A DNA stretch of 36,903 nucleotides, taken from contig JAISIP010000090.1 of assembly GCA_031261965.1 (NCBI GenBank), positions 1 to 36,903 on the forward strand. Direction: 5' to 3'. The stretch comes from Victivallales bacterium (GTDB lineage Bacteria > Verrucomicrobiota > Lentisphaeria > Victivallales > Victivallaceae). The position numbers and the translations under genes are program-made. Of this stretch, positions 30,636-36,903 are shown in pieces. The notes below the pieces were generated by a model. It had not been told where the DNA came from. It made no database searches and was given only the letters and a program-made list of their open reading frames with translations. How positions within the stretch are numbered: position 1 is the first letter of the stretch; each line of letters begins with the position of its first letter.

Positions 30636-31274
30636 TTAAAAACCCTTGATTGCTCTTACAAACTCCGAAAACGAATTTACTTCAAAATCGAACTTTTCCT
30701 CACGCGGATCACCGAAGCCATAGCGTGCCAACGCTTTATGGCACCCGGCACGGCGTGCGGTCGCCAAATCGGTGTAATGGTCGCCAAACATCCAGCACTG
30801 ATCCGCCGGAGCATCGAATTGACGCATTAAATCGAGCAACGCATCCGGCTCCGGCTTGAGCGGAAAATCACTGTCCCCGCCGATAATCGCCGAAAAACGA
30901 TCCCCGACACCCAACGCATTTAAGATCTTCTTCGATGCGTCGGTCGGTTTGTTTGACAGCACGCACAAGGTGATTTTCGCTTCGTACAACTCCGCCAAGC
31001 CTGCCGAAACACCCGGATACAAGGCGGTGGTCTTCAGCAAATGCCCTGAGTAATATTTTTTCATGCGATGCAACGCCTCGTCGAAATCGACATCCGAATC
31101 CGCAATCGCCCGCCGCACCAGGTTCGCCACCCCGTTGCCGACGAACGTCACAACGCGTTCGGTGGCAAGTGGTTCAAGCCCCATTGAGCCGCGCATCTGA
31201 TTGACCGCCCCGGCAAGGTCGCACCGGGAGTCGATCAAAGTTCCGTCAAGATCAAAAACGATCAATTTAACCAT
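30636..31274 (-). CDS. gph: HAD-superfamily phosphoglycolate phosphatase-like enzyme
   Basis: A 212-residue HAD hydrolase. Motif I is VFDLDGTLIDS with the nucleophile and acid aspartates, motif II is VLSNKPT, motif III is the lysine in FPLKPEPDAL, and motif IV is FGDHYTDLATARRAG. The alpha-helical cap sits between motifs I and II. This pattern fits Gph, which removes 2-phosphoglycolate formed in DNA repair, although related substrates are possible. I choose the ATG at 31274 over a 24-codon longer frame that overlaps tsaD; an AAAGGA site stands before it. It begins 13 bp after tsaD stops. Confidence 0.82.
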   Translation of the reverse strand: MVKLIVFDLDGTLIDSRCDLAGAVNQMRGSMGLEPLATERVVTFVGNGVANLVRRAIADSDVDFDEALHRMKKYYSGHLLKTTALYPGVSAGLAELYEAKITLCVLSNKPTDASKKILNALGVGDRFSAIIGGDSDFPLKPEPDALLDLMRQFDAPADQCWMFGDHYTDLATARRAGCHKALARYGFGDPREEKFDFEVNSFSEFVRAIKGF

Positions 31275-31287
31275 CAAAAAAATTCCT

Positions 31288-32364
31288 TTATGCCAAAAAC
31301 GGGATTCGGGTGATTTGCGGCAATCGCGCATACGAATCGATGTCAAATGTAGAAAATTCCCCCCGCTTCCAGTAATGATACCCGACTCCGCCGATCATCG
31401 CGGCGTTGTCGGTGCAATATTTACGCGGGGCAAGGCGGAGACGAACTCCGGGGGGTGTCAGCTTTTCAAACCGTTCACGCAACACGCTGTTGCACGCCAC
31501 TCCGCCGGCAACCACGATCGTCTTGGCATTGGTATCCTTTGCCGCAGCGAGCGTCTTGCGCGTCAAAACATCGACCACCGCTTCCTGATAGGACGCAACG
31601 GTGTCTTTCAGCAGCGACTCCGGCAGTCTCCCCTCGGAATCGGCGTACTTTTTCACATGGTACAAAAGCGCGGTTTTTATTCCGCTGAAACTGAAGTTAT
31701 AGCGGTTTTCTTCGGCGAGCGGTTTGCCCGCCGCCCCGGTCAGCGGACGCGGAAATTCAAATCTGTGCGGGTCTCCTCCCTCGGCGGTCTTTTGCATCAC
31801 CGGTCCACCCGGATAACCCAAGTTGAGCAGTTTCGCCCCCTTGTCGAGTGCCTCTCCGGCGGCGTCGTCGATGGTGTATCCCAATGCCGTCGATTGCCCG
31901 TGTTCATCGATAAGCATCAAGGAGGTGTGTCCGCCGGAAACCACCAGCGCCAGCAACGGATAGCTTGCTTTATCTTCCAACGCCCGATTTGCCTCGTCGA
32001 GAAACGCGCCGTAAATATGCCCGATAAAATGGTTGACTCCGACATACGCGATATTGTTCCCCAACGCCAGCCCTTTGGCGAACGACAGCCCGACCAGCAG
32101 CGCCGGAATCAATCCGGGTCCCTGAGTCACGGCGATCGCGTCGATGTCGGACAACGTCACACGTGCATTACTCAAAGCCTCCTGCAAAGTGGGAATCAGC
32201 GCAGTAAGGTGTTCTCTCGCCGCTAATTCCGGCACTACACCCCCATGAGCGGCGTGTTTGGCGATTTGCGACGCAACGCTGTTAGACAGCACATCGTACC
32301 CGTCACGCACTACCGCCACTGCGGTTTCATCGCAACTACTTTCGATACCTAAGACAAGCGCCAT
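31288..32364 (-). CDS. tsaD: tRNA N6-adenosine threonylcarbamoyltransferase TsaD
   Basis: Transfers the threonylcarbamoyl group to A37 of ANN-decoding tRNAs, with TsaB and TsaE (not in this window). The ASKHA fold is clear: LGIESSCDETAVAVV at the N-terminus, GVVPELAAREHL (42-53), VTQGPGLIPALLVGL, the iron/zinc-binding histidines in NHFIGHIYG (112 and 116), VSGGHTSL, and the late VVAGGVACNSVLRERF and CTDNAAMIGG motif. Length of 358 is normal. It is the first gene of a minus-strand run tsaD-gph-glycoside hydrolase. Confidence 0.96.
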   Translation of the reverse strand: MALVLGIESSCDETAVAVVRDGYDVLSNSVASQIAKHAAHGGVVPELAAREHLTALIPTLQEALSNARVTLSDIDAIAVTQGPGLIPALLVGLSFAKGLALGNNIAYVGVNHFIGHIYGAFLDEANRALEDKASYPLLALVVSGGHTSLMLIDEHGQSTALGYTIDDAAGEALDKGAKLLNLGYPGGPVMQKTAEGGDPHRFEFPRPLTGAAGKPLAEENRYNFSFSGIKTALLYHVKKYADSEGRLPESLLKDTVASYQEAVVDVLTRKTLAAAKDTNAKTIVVAGGVACNSVLRERFEKLTPPGVRLRLAPRKYCTDNAAMIGGVGYHYWKRGEFSTFDIDSYARLPQITRIPFLA

Positions 32365-32570
32365 AAAAAAATACCCAAAACTGTGTCCTGATTACGTGAG
32401 AAGAAAAGAATATATCATGCGGCGGCAGTTTTTTCAATGTGGTAAATACTACTATTTTTGAACACTTGTCATGGTAGCAGGAGTACCCGTCCATTGTTTC
32501 TTTGCACCCATTTGATACCCCTTTCTGACACTCTCTTAATTTAGCACACATTTCAATGGGCGCAATATAA
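32365..32570. other. Intergenic sequence without a recognised gene
   Basis: Between tsaD and the rubrerythrin terminator. A frame of 71 codons on the minus strand covers part of it but has no similarity I recognise and lacks a ribosome site. Promoter elements for tsaD should lie here; I see no convincing pair. Confidence 0.35.
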
Positions 32571-32571
32571 A

Positions 32572-32607
32572 ATTTCGGATAAGTGACGACAGCACTTATC
32601 CGAAATA
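32572..32607 (-). terminator. Long hairpin terminator of the rubrerythrin gene
   Basis: ATTTCGGATAAGTG and CACTTATCCGAAAT form a 14-bp perfect stem with a 7-nt loop, followed on the minus strand by TTTTATATT. Positions could be off by one base. Confidence 0.82.
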
Positions 32608-32623
32608 AAGTGAGTATTTATTG

Positions 32624-32634
32624 GGAATCAGCTC
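32624..32634. repeat. Family B-type terminus abutting the rubrerythrin stop codon
   Basis: On the minus strand GAGCTGATT follows the TAA stop codon directly, the same nine bases that begin copy 2 of family B. The rest of an element is not seen; a terminator hairpin follows instead. Too short to be sure alone. Confidence 0.35.
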
Positions 32635-33171
32635 TTAGTAGTTGATCGCTTCGATCTCAAAAAACGCCTTGGGCTTTTTGCAGACCGGGCAAACTTCCGG
32701 GGCTTTCGTCCCGATATAGACGTGACCGCAATTGCGGCACTCCCACCGATTTTCGCCGGTGCGGACGTAAACTTCGCCGGATTCGAGGTTTTTCAACAAC
32801 GATAAATAACGCTCTTCGTGCCGTTTTTCGATCACCGCAACCCGTTCAAACGCCCGCGACAACGCCTCAAAACCCTCCTGTTTGGCGACTTGGGCGAAAT
32901 CCTTGTACATCTCGGTCCACTCTTCGTGTTCACCCTCGGCGGCGGCTTTGAGGTTGGCGGCGGTGTCACCTATAATACCAAGCTCCTGCGCCCAAAGTTT
33001 GGCGTGTTCTTTTTCATTGTTCGCGGTCAATTCAAAAATCGCAGCGATATGCTCGTATCCCTCTTTGCGGGCGATTTCGGCAAAGTAAGTGTACTTATTG
33101 CGTGCCTGGGATTCTCCGGCAAACGCGTAAGCAAGATTTCCGGCGGTTTTGCTGTCTTTAAGTTCAGCCAT
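32635..33171 (-). CDS. Rubrerythrin
   Basis: A 178-residue peroxide-reducing diiron protein typical of anaerobes and microaerophiles. The N-terminal four-helix domain has the ligand-bearing segments [10 protein letters not shown] (E20), [10 protein letters not shown] (E53 and H56) and EKRHEERY (near 115-121). The C-terminal rubredoxin-like domain has [10 protein letters not shown] and CPVCKKPK, with cysteines at 145, 148, 161 and 164. It accepts electrons from rubredoxin or NADH-linked carriers; none are encoded here. AAAGGA precedes the ATG. It is a single-gene unit with a terminator at 32572-32607. Presence of this gene, together with the ferredoxin-nitroreductase, suggests an oxygen-sensitive host. 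Confidence 0.95.
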   Translation of the reverse strand: MAELKDSKTAGNLAYAFAGESQARNKYTYFAEIARKEGYEHIAAIFELTANNEKEHAKLWAQELGIIGDTAANLKAAAEGEHEEWTEMYKDFAQVAKQEGFEALSRAFERVAVIEKRHEERYLSLLKNLESGEVYVRTGENRWECRNCGHVYIGTKAPEVCPVCKKPKAFFEIEAINY

Positions 33172-33259
33172 ATTCAGTTATCCTTTTATGCTAAAATAAT
33201 ACAAGTTTTTAGAGATCCTCTTTAAGCTTATCTCTAATATAATAATCATTACTGAAAAA

Positions 33260-35179
33260 TCAACCCTGTTCCAACAAAAAACGGCGGAAAAATTCCGCCG
33301 CCAACGGGGCGCAACTTTTCCCGCCGGAGCGTCCTTCTTCGATCATAATACAACAAGAGTAGGTTTTTTCCCGGTAAGTCACAAACGCGATAAACCAAGT
33401 GGTTAAAAAACGGTTTGCGCCGGAACCCACCTCGGCCGAGCCGGTTTTACCGTGAATTTCAAGCCCTTCGACTCGCGCCTCTTTCCCTGAGCCGCCGGAA
33501 GAATTGACCACGGCATACATACCGCTATGCACGGCTTCAAGTGCGTCGGGTATCGCGACAAGTTCACCGACTTTTTCGATCGTACGTTCATACAGCGCGT
33601 TGCCGTTTGCATCCACCACCTTCCAGACCACATGGGGCTTGTAAATCTTGCCCCCATTGGCGATAGCAGCGGCGTACACCGCCGCCTGAAGCGGACTAAG
33701 CGTAATGATTCCCTGCCCGATCGAGAGCAGAGCAGTGTCGTAACTGTTCCAACGCACGGCGTTGGGGTCACTGCGTCGTTTGCTCACATTACCAGGGAAT
33801 GTTCCGCTAATTTCCGGCAACTCCACACCGGTCTTTTGACCGATTCCGGCGGAATGCAATACATCGGCGATGGGTTCAAATCCCACTGCCTGGGAGTTTT
33901 CAATCATATAGTCGTTGCACGATTTTTCCAATGCGCTATGCAAATTTACCATGCCATGACCGTATCGCGCCGCACAACGGATACGCACCCCGTTGACGAT
34001 CGCCGCGCCGTCGCAATTTACCGTTTCATCCGGCGAAATCCCGGAATTTAAAAATGCCAGCGCAACCAGCGGTTTGAGGATCGAACCCGGGGTATAATTT
34101 CCGAGAAAAGCGCGGTTGTAAAGCGGGCGGCTTGGACTGTTGAGCAGTTTTTTGTAATAATCTTTGCGAATAATCGTAGAAAATCCGGCAGATAGATTGT
34201 AACTTGGAGCGGAAGCCGATGCCACGACATCGCCGTTGGACGCGTCCAAAATCACCATTGCCCCCCGTTGTCCGGCAATGAGCGACTCGGCGATCTTCTG
34301 GGCGCGTGAATCGATCGCAAGAATAACGTTGTTGCCGTGATGCGGCTCAATTCGACTGATGATTTTTCGGCGGATAAGTCCGAGATGATCCACCTGAAAC
34401 AGCGAATATCCCGGCATACCGCGCAATCCGAGCGGAGTGGCCAACGTCCCCGATTGCGGGGTGTAATCTGCTTGACTCGGCAAGACACCGGGCAGGCGAT
34501 CGAAGACGCGTTCGACCCCCTGCACTCCGATGCGATCAGGAATATAATAAGAATAATCCCGTCGGTCGCTGGCATTTTGCGCATCTTCATTTCGGGTATA
34601 GCCTACGATATGAGCTGCGAGGATGCCCTCGGGGTAAGTTCGCGATTCGTCCGGCGCAATATCGACACCGGGAAATTTTCTGGCACTTTCCAAAGCACGT
34701 TCAAGCTCCCGTACCGACAGTTGCCGAAATAAGGTCAGCGGCAATCCCGGCTGAAAATTCAGATGCACGGTAATATCCCGTTCCGTCAGAGGGTTCGGTT
34801 TGCCGATCGCTTTTGAGATGGTTTCCGCCACGTCAAAAATATATTTGACGGTTTTTCTTTGTCCCCCTTTTTGCCGCATTTCCTGCGGATAGAAAACTAA
34901 ATTCAAATCGCTGCTGTTACCGGCGAGGAGCAATAAGTCACGGGTATAGATTTTCCCGCGCTTGGCAGGAATACGGATTCGGCGTAAAGATTGACGCGAA
35001 ATCGTTTCGATGCTTTGATCCGCCGACTTAATCTGCACATAAGCAAGGCGAATTATCATAATGAAAAAAATTATTACGATAATTCCGCCGAGAATCAAAA
35101 TCCGCCACTGATCGGGTTTAAAGATTCCCGATAGCGATTTTTTAGATTCGCCGCTTCGGTGGGATTCGGGATAGTTCAC
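33260..35179 (-). CDS. mrdA: Penicillin-binding protein 2 (peptidoglycan transpeptidase)
   Basis: Cross-links peptidoglycan during side-wall elongation, together with RodA and the MreBCD system. The 639-residue protein has one membrane anchor (about 26-46), a PBP dimer domain (about 65-260) and a transpeptidase domain with the active-site serine in SILK (366-369), SCN (420-422) and KTG (578-580). Late motifs WFIAFV and the short C-terminus fit PBP2 rather than PBP3 or a class A enzyme. The start is a GTG at 35179 that overlaps the mreD stop as GTGA, so translation is coupled. rodA is not present downstream, where it usually follows. Confidence 0.94.
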   Translation of the reverse strand: MNYPESHRSGESKKSLSGIFKPDQWRILILGGIIVIIFFIMIIRLAYVQIKSADQSIETISRQSLRRIRIPAKRGKIYTRDLLLLAGNSSDLNLVFYPQEMRQKGGQRKTVKYIFDVAETISKAIGKPNPLTERDITVHLNFQPGLPLTLFRQLSVRELERALESARKFPGVDIAPDESRTYPEGILAAHIVGYTRNEDAQNASDRRDYSYYIPDRIGVQGVERVFDRLPGVLPSQADYTPQSGTLATPLGLRGMPGYSLFQVDHLGLIRRKIISRIEPHHGNNVILAIDSRAQKIAESLIAGQRGAMVILDASNGDVVASASAPSYNLSAGFSTIIRKDYYKKLLNSPSRPLYNRAFLGNYTPGSILKPLVALAFLNSGISPDETVNCDGAAIVNGVRIRCAARYGHGMVNLHSALEKSCNDYMIENSQAVGFEPIADVLHSAGIGQKTGVELPEISGTFPGNVSKRRSDPNAVRWNSYDTALLSIGQGIITLSPLQAAVYAAAIANGGKIYKPHVVWKVVDANGNALYERTIEKVGELVAIPDALEAVHSGMYAVVNSSGGSGKEARVEGLEIHGKTGSAEVGSGANRFLTTWFIAFVTYREKTYSCCIMIEEGRSGGKSCAPLAAEFFRRFLLEQG

Positions 35180-35730
35180 GATTCCACCCCCTCTTGCATT
35201 TCACGCACCCGACGCGGACGCAATCGGTCGAATTTCGACTTGGGCGTACCCAGAGCACCGGATAATCCGAGTTTTTTACCGAATTTATCCAGCATTCGCG
35301 TTAAAATCGGCATGATAAATAATCCAAGCGCGCCGAAAAAAATCAATTGCCAAAAAGAATCATCGCTTCTTGCGGGCTGATTGGCAAGTGTCAGACCAAC
35401 GACAATGTTGCCCAGTATTGCGCTTAACGCAACGCCCATTCCCGGCAGTGCGGTTTCCAAAGGGTGAGTTGGGGTTTTCACATGCATTGCTTTCCCGACA
35501 ACTAAAGATATGGTCAAAATCACCGCCGTTATCGGCAAAGCGCGGTCGTAGATCAAATCCAGCAGCACTCCGAATAAAATGGCAAGCCAAAGAGCCCGGC
35601 GAAACGGCCCGGACAGCGAAATATAATACAACACCAACGCCGAAAGGAACAACGGAAAAGCGAACGAGCCAAGCACCAACTCAAAGAGCAGAGAAAAAAA
35701 CAGCAGAACAAAAATATAAACTGCCCTCAT
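35176..35730 (-). CDS. mreD: Rod shape-determining protein MreD
   Basis: A 184-residue inner-membrane protein with five or six hydrophobic segments (residues 3-25, 27-45, 46-62, 65-82, 96-118 and 126-145). It belongs to the elongasome between MreC and MreB. The segment LAILFGVLLDLIYDRALPITAV is typical of the family. The C-terminal tail, about 40 residues and basic (KKLGLSGALGTPKSKFDRLRPRRVRE), is longer than in many homologues. It overlaps mreC (ATGA) and mrdA (GTGA) by 4 bp each. The position between mreC and mrdA supports the call, since MreD sequences are poorly conserved. Confidence 0.88.
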   Translation of the reverse strand: MRAVYIFVLLFFSLLFELVLGSFAFPLFLSALVLYYISLSGPFRRALWLAILFGVLLDLIYDRALPITAVILTISLVVGKAMHVKTPTHPLETALPGMGVALSAILGNIVVGLTLANQPARSDDSFWQLIFFGALGLFIMPILTRMLDKFGKKLGLSGALGTPKSKFDRLRPRRVREMQEGVES

Positions 35731-36599
35731 GGATTTGCTCCTCTGTCATCGCCGGTTTCCGGCGTGGCAATCAGCATAAAACGCAAATTGTCAAAATCGA
35801 CTTCAGGGGTCAACAAGCCCGAAACGTGCAACGCGCTGGAGAAATTCTGATCCACTTCGTCCAGCGTCGTTAATTTGCCAACCAACAGTCCGGGGGGAAT
35901 CGTCGCGGTAAACCCGGTAGTCAAGGCGGAATCCCCGGCGGCGACCTGACGATTCACCGGGATATAACCGACTGGGATGGTTCCTGCTGCGGCTTTGCGT
36001 TCACCAGCGTTCAAAAAACCGTTTCCGCCCTTGGGAAAAGACACTGAAACACGCAATTTGGCAGAACAGATGGTTTCGACTTCGGCGTGACGCTTGCCCA
36101 CAAAGGATATAACCCCGACCAGCGCGGGAACTCCGGTTGAAGTCGGAGTGACCACGGCGGCTCCCGGTGTGATTTTCATCTCCGGGTTGATTTCCACCGT
36201 GAATTTTTCGCGCCAAAACAAAGGGTCGCGCAACAGAATTTGCACGGTGTAATACCGCCATTTCGCAGGTGGCGGCAATTGGGCAAGTTCGCGCAAAGTT
36301 TGATTTTCTTCGGCGAGAGTTTCGAGGTGCAGTTTCTCGGTTTTAAGCTGATTGTTCTCTTGCTGCAACGTCTCGCTTTTGGAAATCAGCTCGGCGCGGC
36401 TGAACAGCCAGAGCGACTGTTCCGCCACGCTATGCGTCACCACACGATTCAACGCGAGATAGGGGTAAAAGAAATCGCCAATCAATAGTGCCGCGTTGCG
36501 CCGAATTGCCCGATAACCGGCAAACGCAAGCAGCAATGTCAACACGATCGACATCGCGAAAAACACCCAGCGATCAAGTTTTTTACCGGGCTCGTTCAT
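35727..36599 (-). CDS. mreC: Rod shape-determining protein MreC
   Basis: A 290-residue bitopic membrane protein that links the MreB cytoskeleton to periplasmic PBPs. A membrane anchor covers about 12-30, a coiled coil about 68-102 (KSETLQQENNQLKTEKLHLETLAEENQTL), and the beta-barrel MreC domain follows, with AVVTPTSTGVPALVGVISFVGKRHAEVETI and a GKLTTLDEVD segment. mreB is not upstream here; a FabK-like gene is, 25 bp away, which breaks the usual mreB-mreC order. Confidence 0.93.
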   Translation of the reverse strand: MNEPGKKLDRWVFFAMSIVLTLLLAFAGYRAIRRNAALLIGDFFYPYLALNRVVTHSVAEQSLWLFSRAELISKSETLQQENNQLKTEKLHLETLAEENQTLRELAQLPPPAKWRYYTVQILLRDPLFWREKFTVEINPEMKITPGAAVVTPTSTGVPALVGVISFVGKRHAEVETICSAKLRVSVSFPKGGNGFLNAGERKAAAGTIPVGYIPVNRQVAAGDSALTTGFTATIPPGLLVGKLTTLDEVDQNFSSALHVSGLLTPEVDFDNLRFMLIATPETGDDRGANP

Positions 36600-36624
36600 C
36601 GAATCGAACTTTACGCCCCTTCTG

Positions 36625-36903
36625 TCAACAACTGCAAAGTTTCTTTTTGAGTTCCAAAAGTTCTGTTTCCGCCCCGCAAAGCAGCTCGTCTATCAACTCC
36701 TGCACGGTGATGACTTCATCGACCAATCCGACCGACTGACCTGCCATCAAAGAACCGTTTTCCACATCGCCCTCAACTGCGGCGCGGCGCAACGCGCCTA
36801 TCCAGAATTTTTCGACCTCTTCCTGCGCCTGGGGGCGGTGAATGGTTCCGGCTTCGAGTTCGCGCAACAGCCGCAACTGAAGTTGCCCGAATAGATCGGT
36901 TCC
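36625..36903 (-). CDS. Enoyl-ACP reductase II / nitronate monooxygenase-like enzyme (FabK type), 5' part outside window
   Basis: The last 92 codons of an FMN-dependent TIM-barrel enzyme. The C-terminal motif EGDVENGSLMAGQSVGLV, followed by a helical tail (TVQELIDELL), is characteristic of FabK-type enoyl-ACP reductases and the related 2-nitropropane dioxygenases. Such enzymes end fatty acid elongation cycles. The reading frame is open from 36903 to a stop at 36625, and the N-terminal two thirds lie beyond the right edge. It stands just upstream of mreC on the same strand, so it may be part of that transcription unit. Confidence 0.75.
   Translation of the reverse strand, partial: GTDLFGQLQLRLLRELEAGTIHRPQAQEEVEKFWIGALRRAAVEGDVENGSLMAGQSVGLVDEVITVQELIDELLCGAETELLELKKKLCSC

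Noticed and set aside
31201-32226. 341-codon plus-strand frame over tsaD and the start of gph
   Set aside because: It is antisense to clear TsaD and HAD motifs and has no family similarity.
32336-32551. 71-codon minus-strand frame between tsaD and rubrerythrin
   Set aside because: Overlaps the tsaD start, lacks a ribosome site and has no recognised similarity.
1-36903. CRISPR array, prophage or defence island
   Set aside because: No regularly spaced direct repeats, no phage structural genes and no recognised defence genes apart from a generic DUF4143 ATPase.

Overview
This 36.9 kb window is a chromosomal segment of a Gram-negative-type bacterium of roughly 50% GC. It most resembles the Lentisphaerota/Verrucomicrobiota (PVC) group. 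That placement is an inference from a prepilin-like protein with a degenerate H-X9-DG motif, two Gfo/Idh/MocA oxidoreductases, a large putative glycoside hydrolase of a type common in those genomes, and the housekeeping gene content. No 16S rRNA gene is present to confirm it. No plasmid, prophage, CRISPR or transposase gene is seen.

Layout from left to right. 1-5.5 kb, mostly minus strand: 3'-truncated glutamate 5-kinase (proB), a GT39/ArnT-like membrane glycosyltransferase, an O-antigen-ligase-like polymerase with a C-terminal repeat region, and a prepilin-like protein. 5.7-12 kb: a sigma-70 factor on the plus strand, a PQQ-type sugar dehydrogenase lipoprotein, a metal permease with a fused HMA domain, a DUF4143 ATPase, and tRNA-Pro. 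12-15.3 kb: the classical cluster rpmH-rnpA-yidD-yidC-jag on the minus strand with a strong promoter at its head. 15.4-19.5 kb: an SH3-domain exported protein, tRNA-Leu and two Gfo/Idh/MocA oxidoreductases. 19.6-23.5 kb, plus strand: solitary rpsD, a DUF815-type ATPase and pgi. 23.5-28.4 kb, minus strand: DUF445 protein, phenylacetate-CoA ligase, CCA-adding enzyme with HD domain, and a ferredoxin-nitroreductase fusion. 28.6-33.2 kb, minus strand: putative glycoside hydrolase, gph-like HAD phosphatase, tsaD and rubrerythrin. 33.3 kb to the end, minus strand: mrdA (PBP2), mreD and mreC with 4-bp start/stop overlaps, and the 3' end of a FabK-like enoyl-ACP reductase. The last block and the yidC block are cell-envelope and growth machinery; the first block suggests surface polysaccharide assembly.

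The most unusual content lies between genes. Two families of small palindromic elements, both ending in GAGC...GCTC, are scattered in the intergenic spaces. Family A has two nearly identical copies (164 and 165 bp) with perfect 18-bp terminal inverted repeats, a central palindrome and clear 3-bp target duplications (TTA / TAA). They sit in opposite orientation on either side of one oxidoreductase gene. Family B has two full copies of exactly 169 bp, 21 kb apart, that keep ends and a central hairpin while the arms diverge, plus several solitary right ends. Elements or solitary ends abut the stop codons of three genes, and in one case the insertion appears to have created the stop codon. They look like non-autonomous transposable elements (MITEs) that settle at gene 3' ends, where they may act as terminators or mRNA 3' structures.
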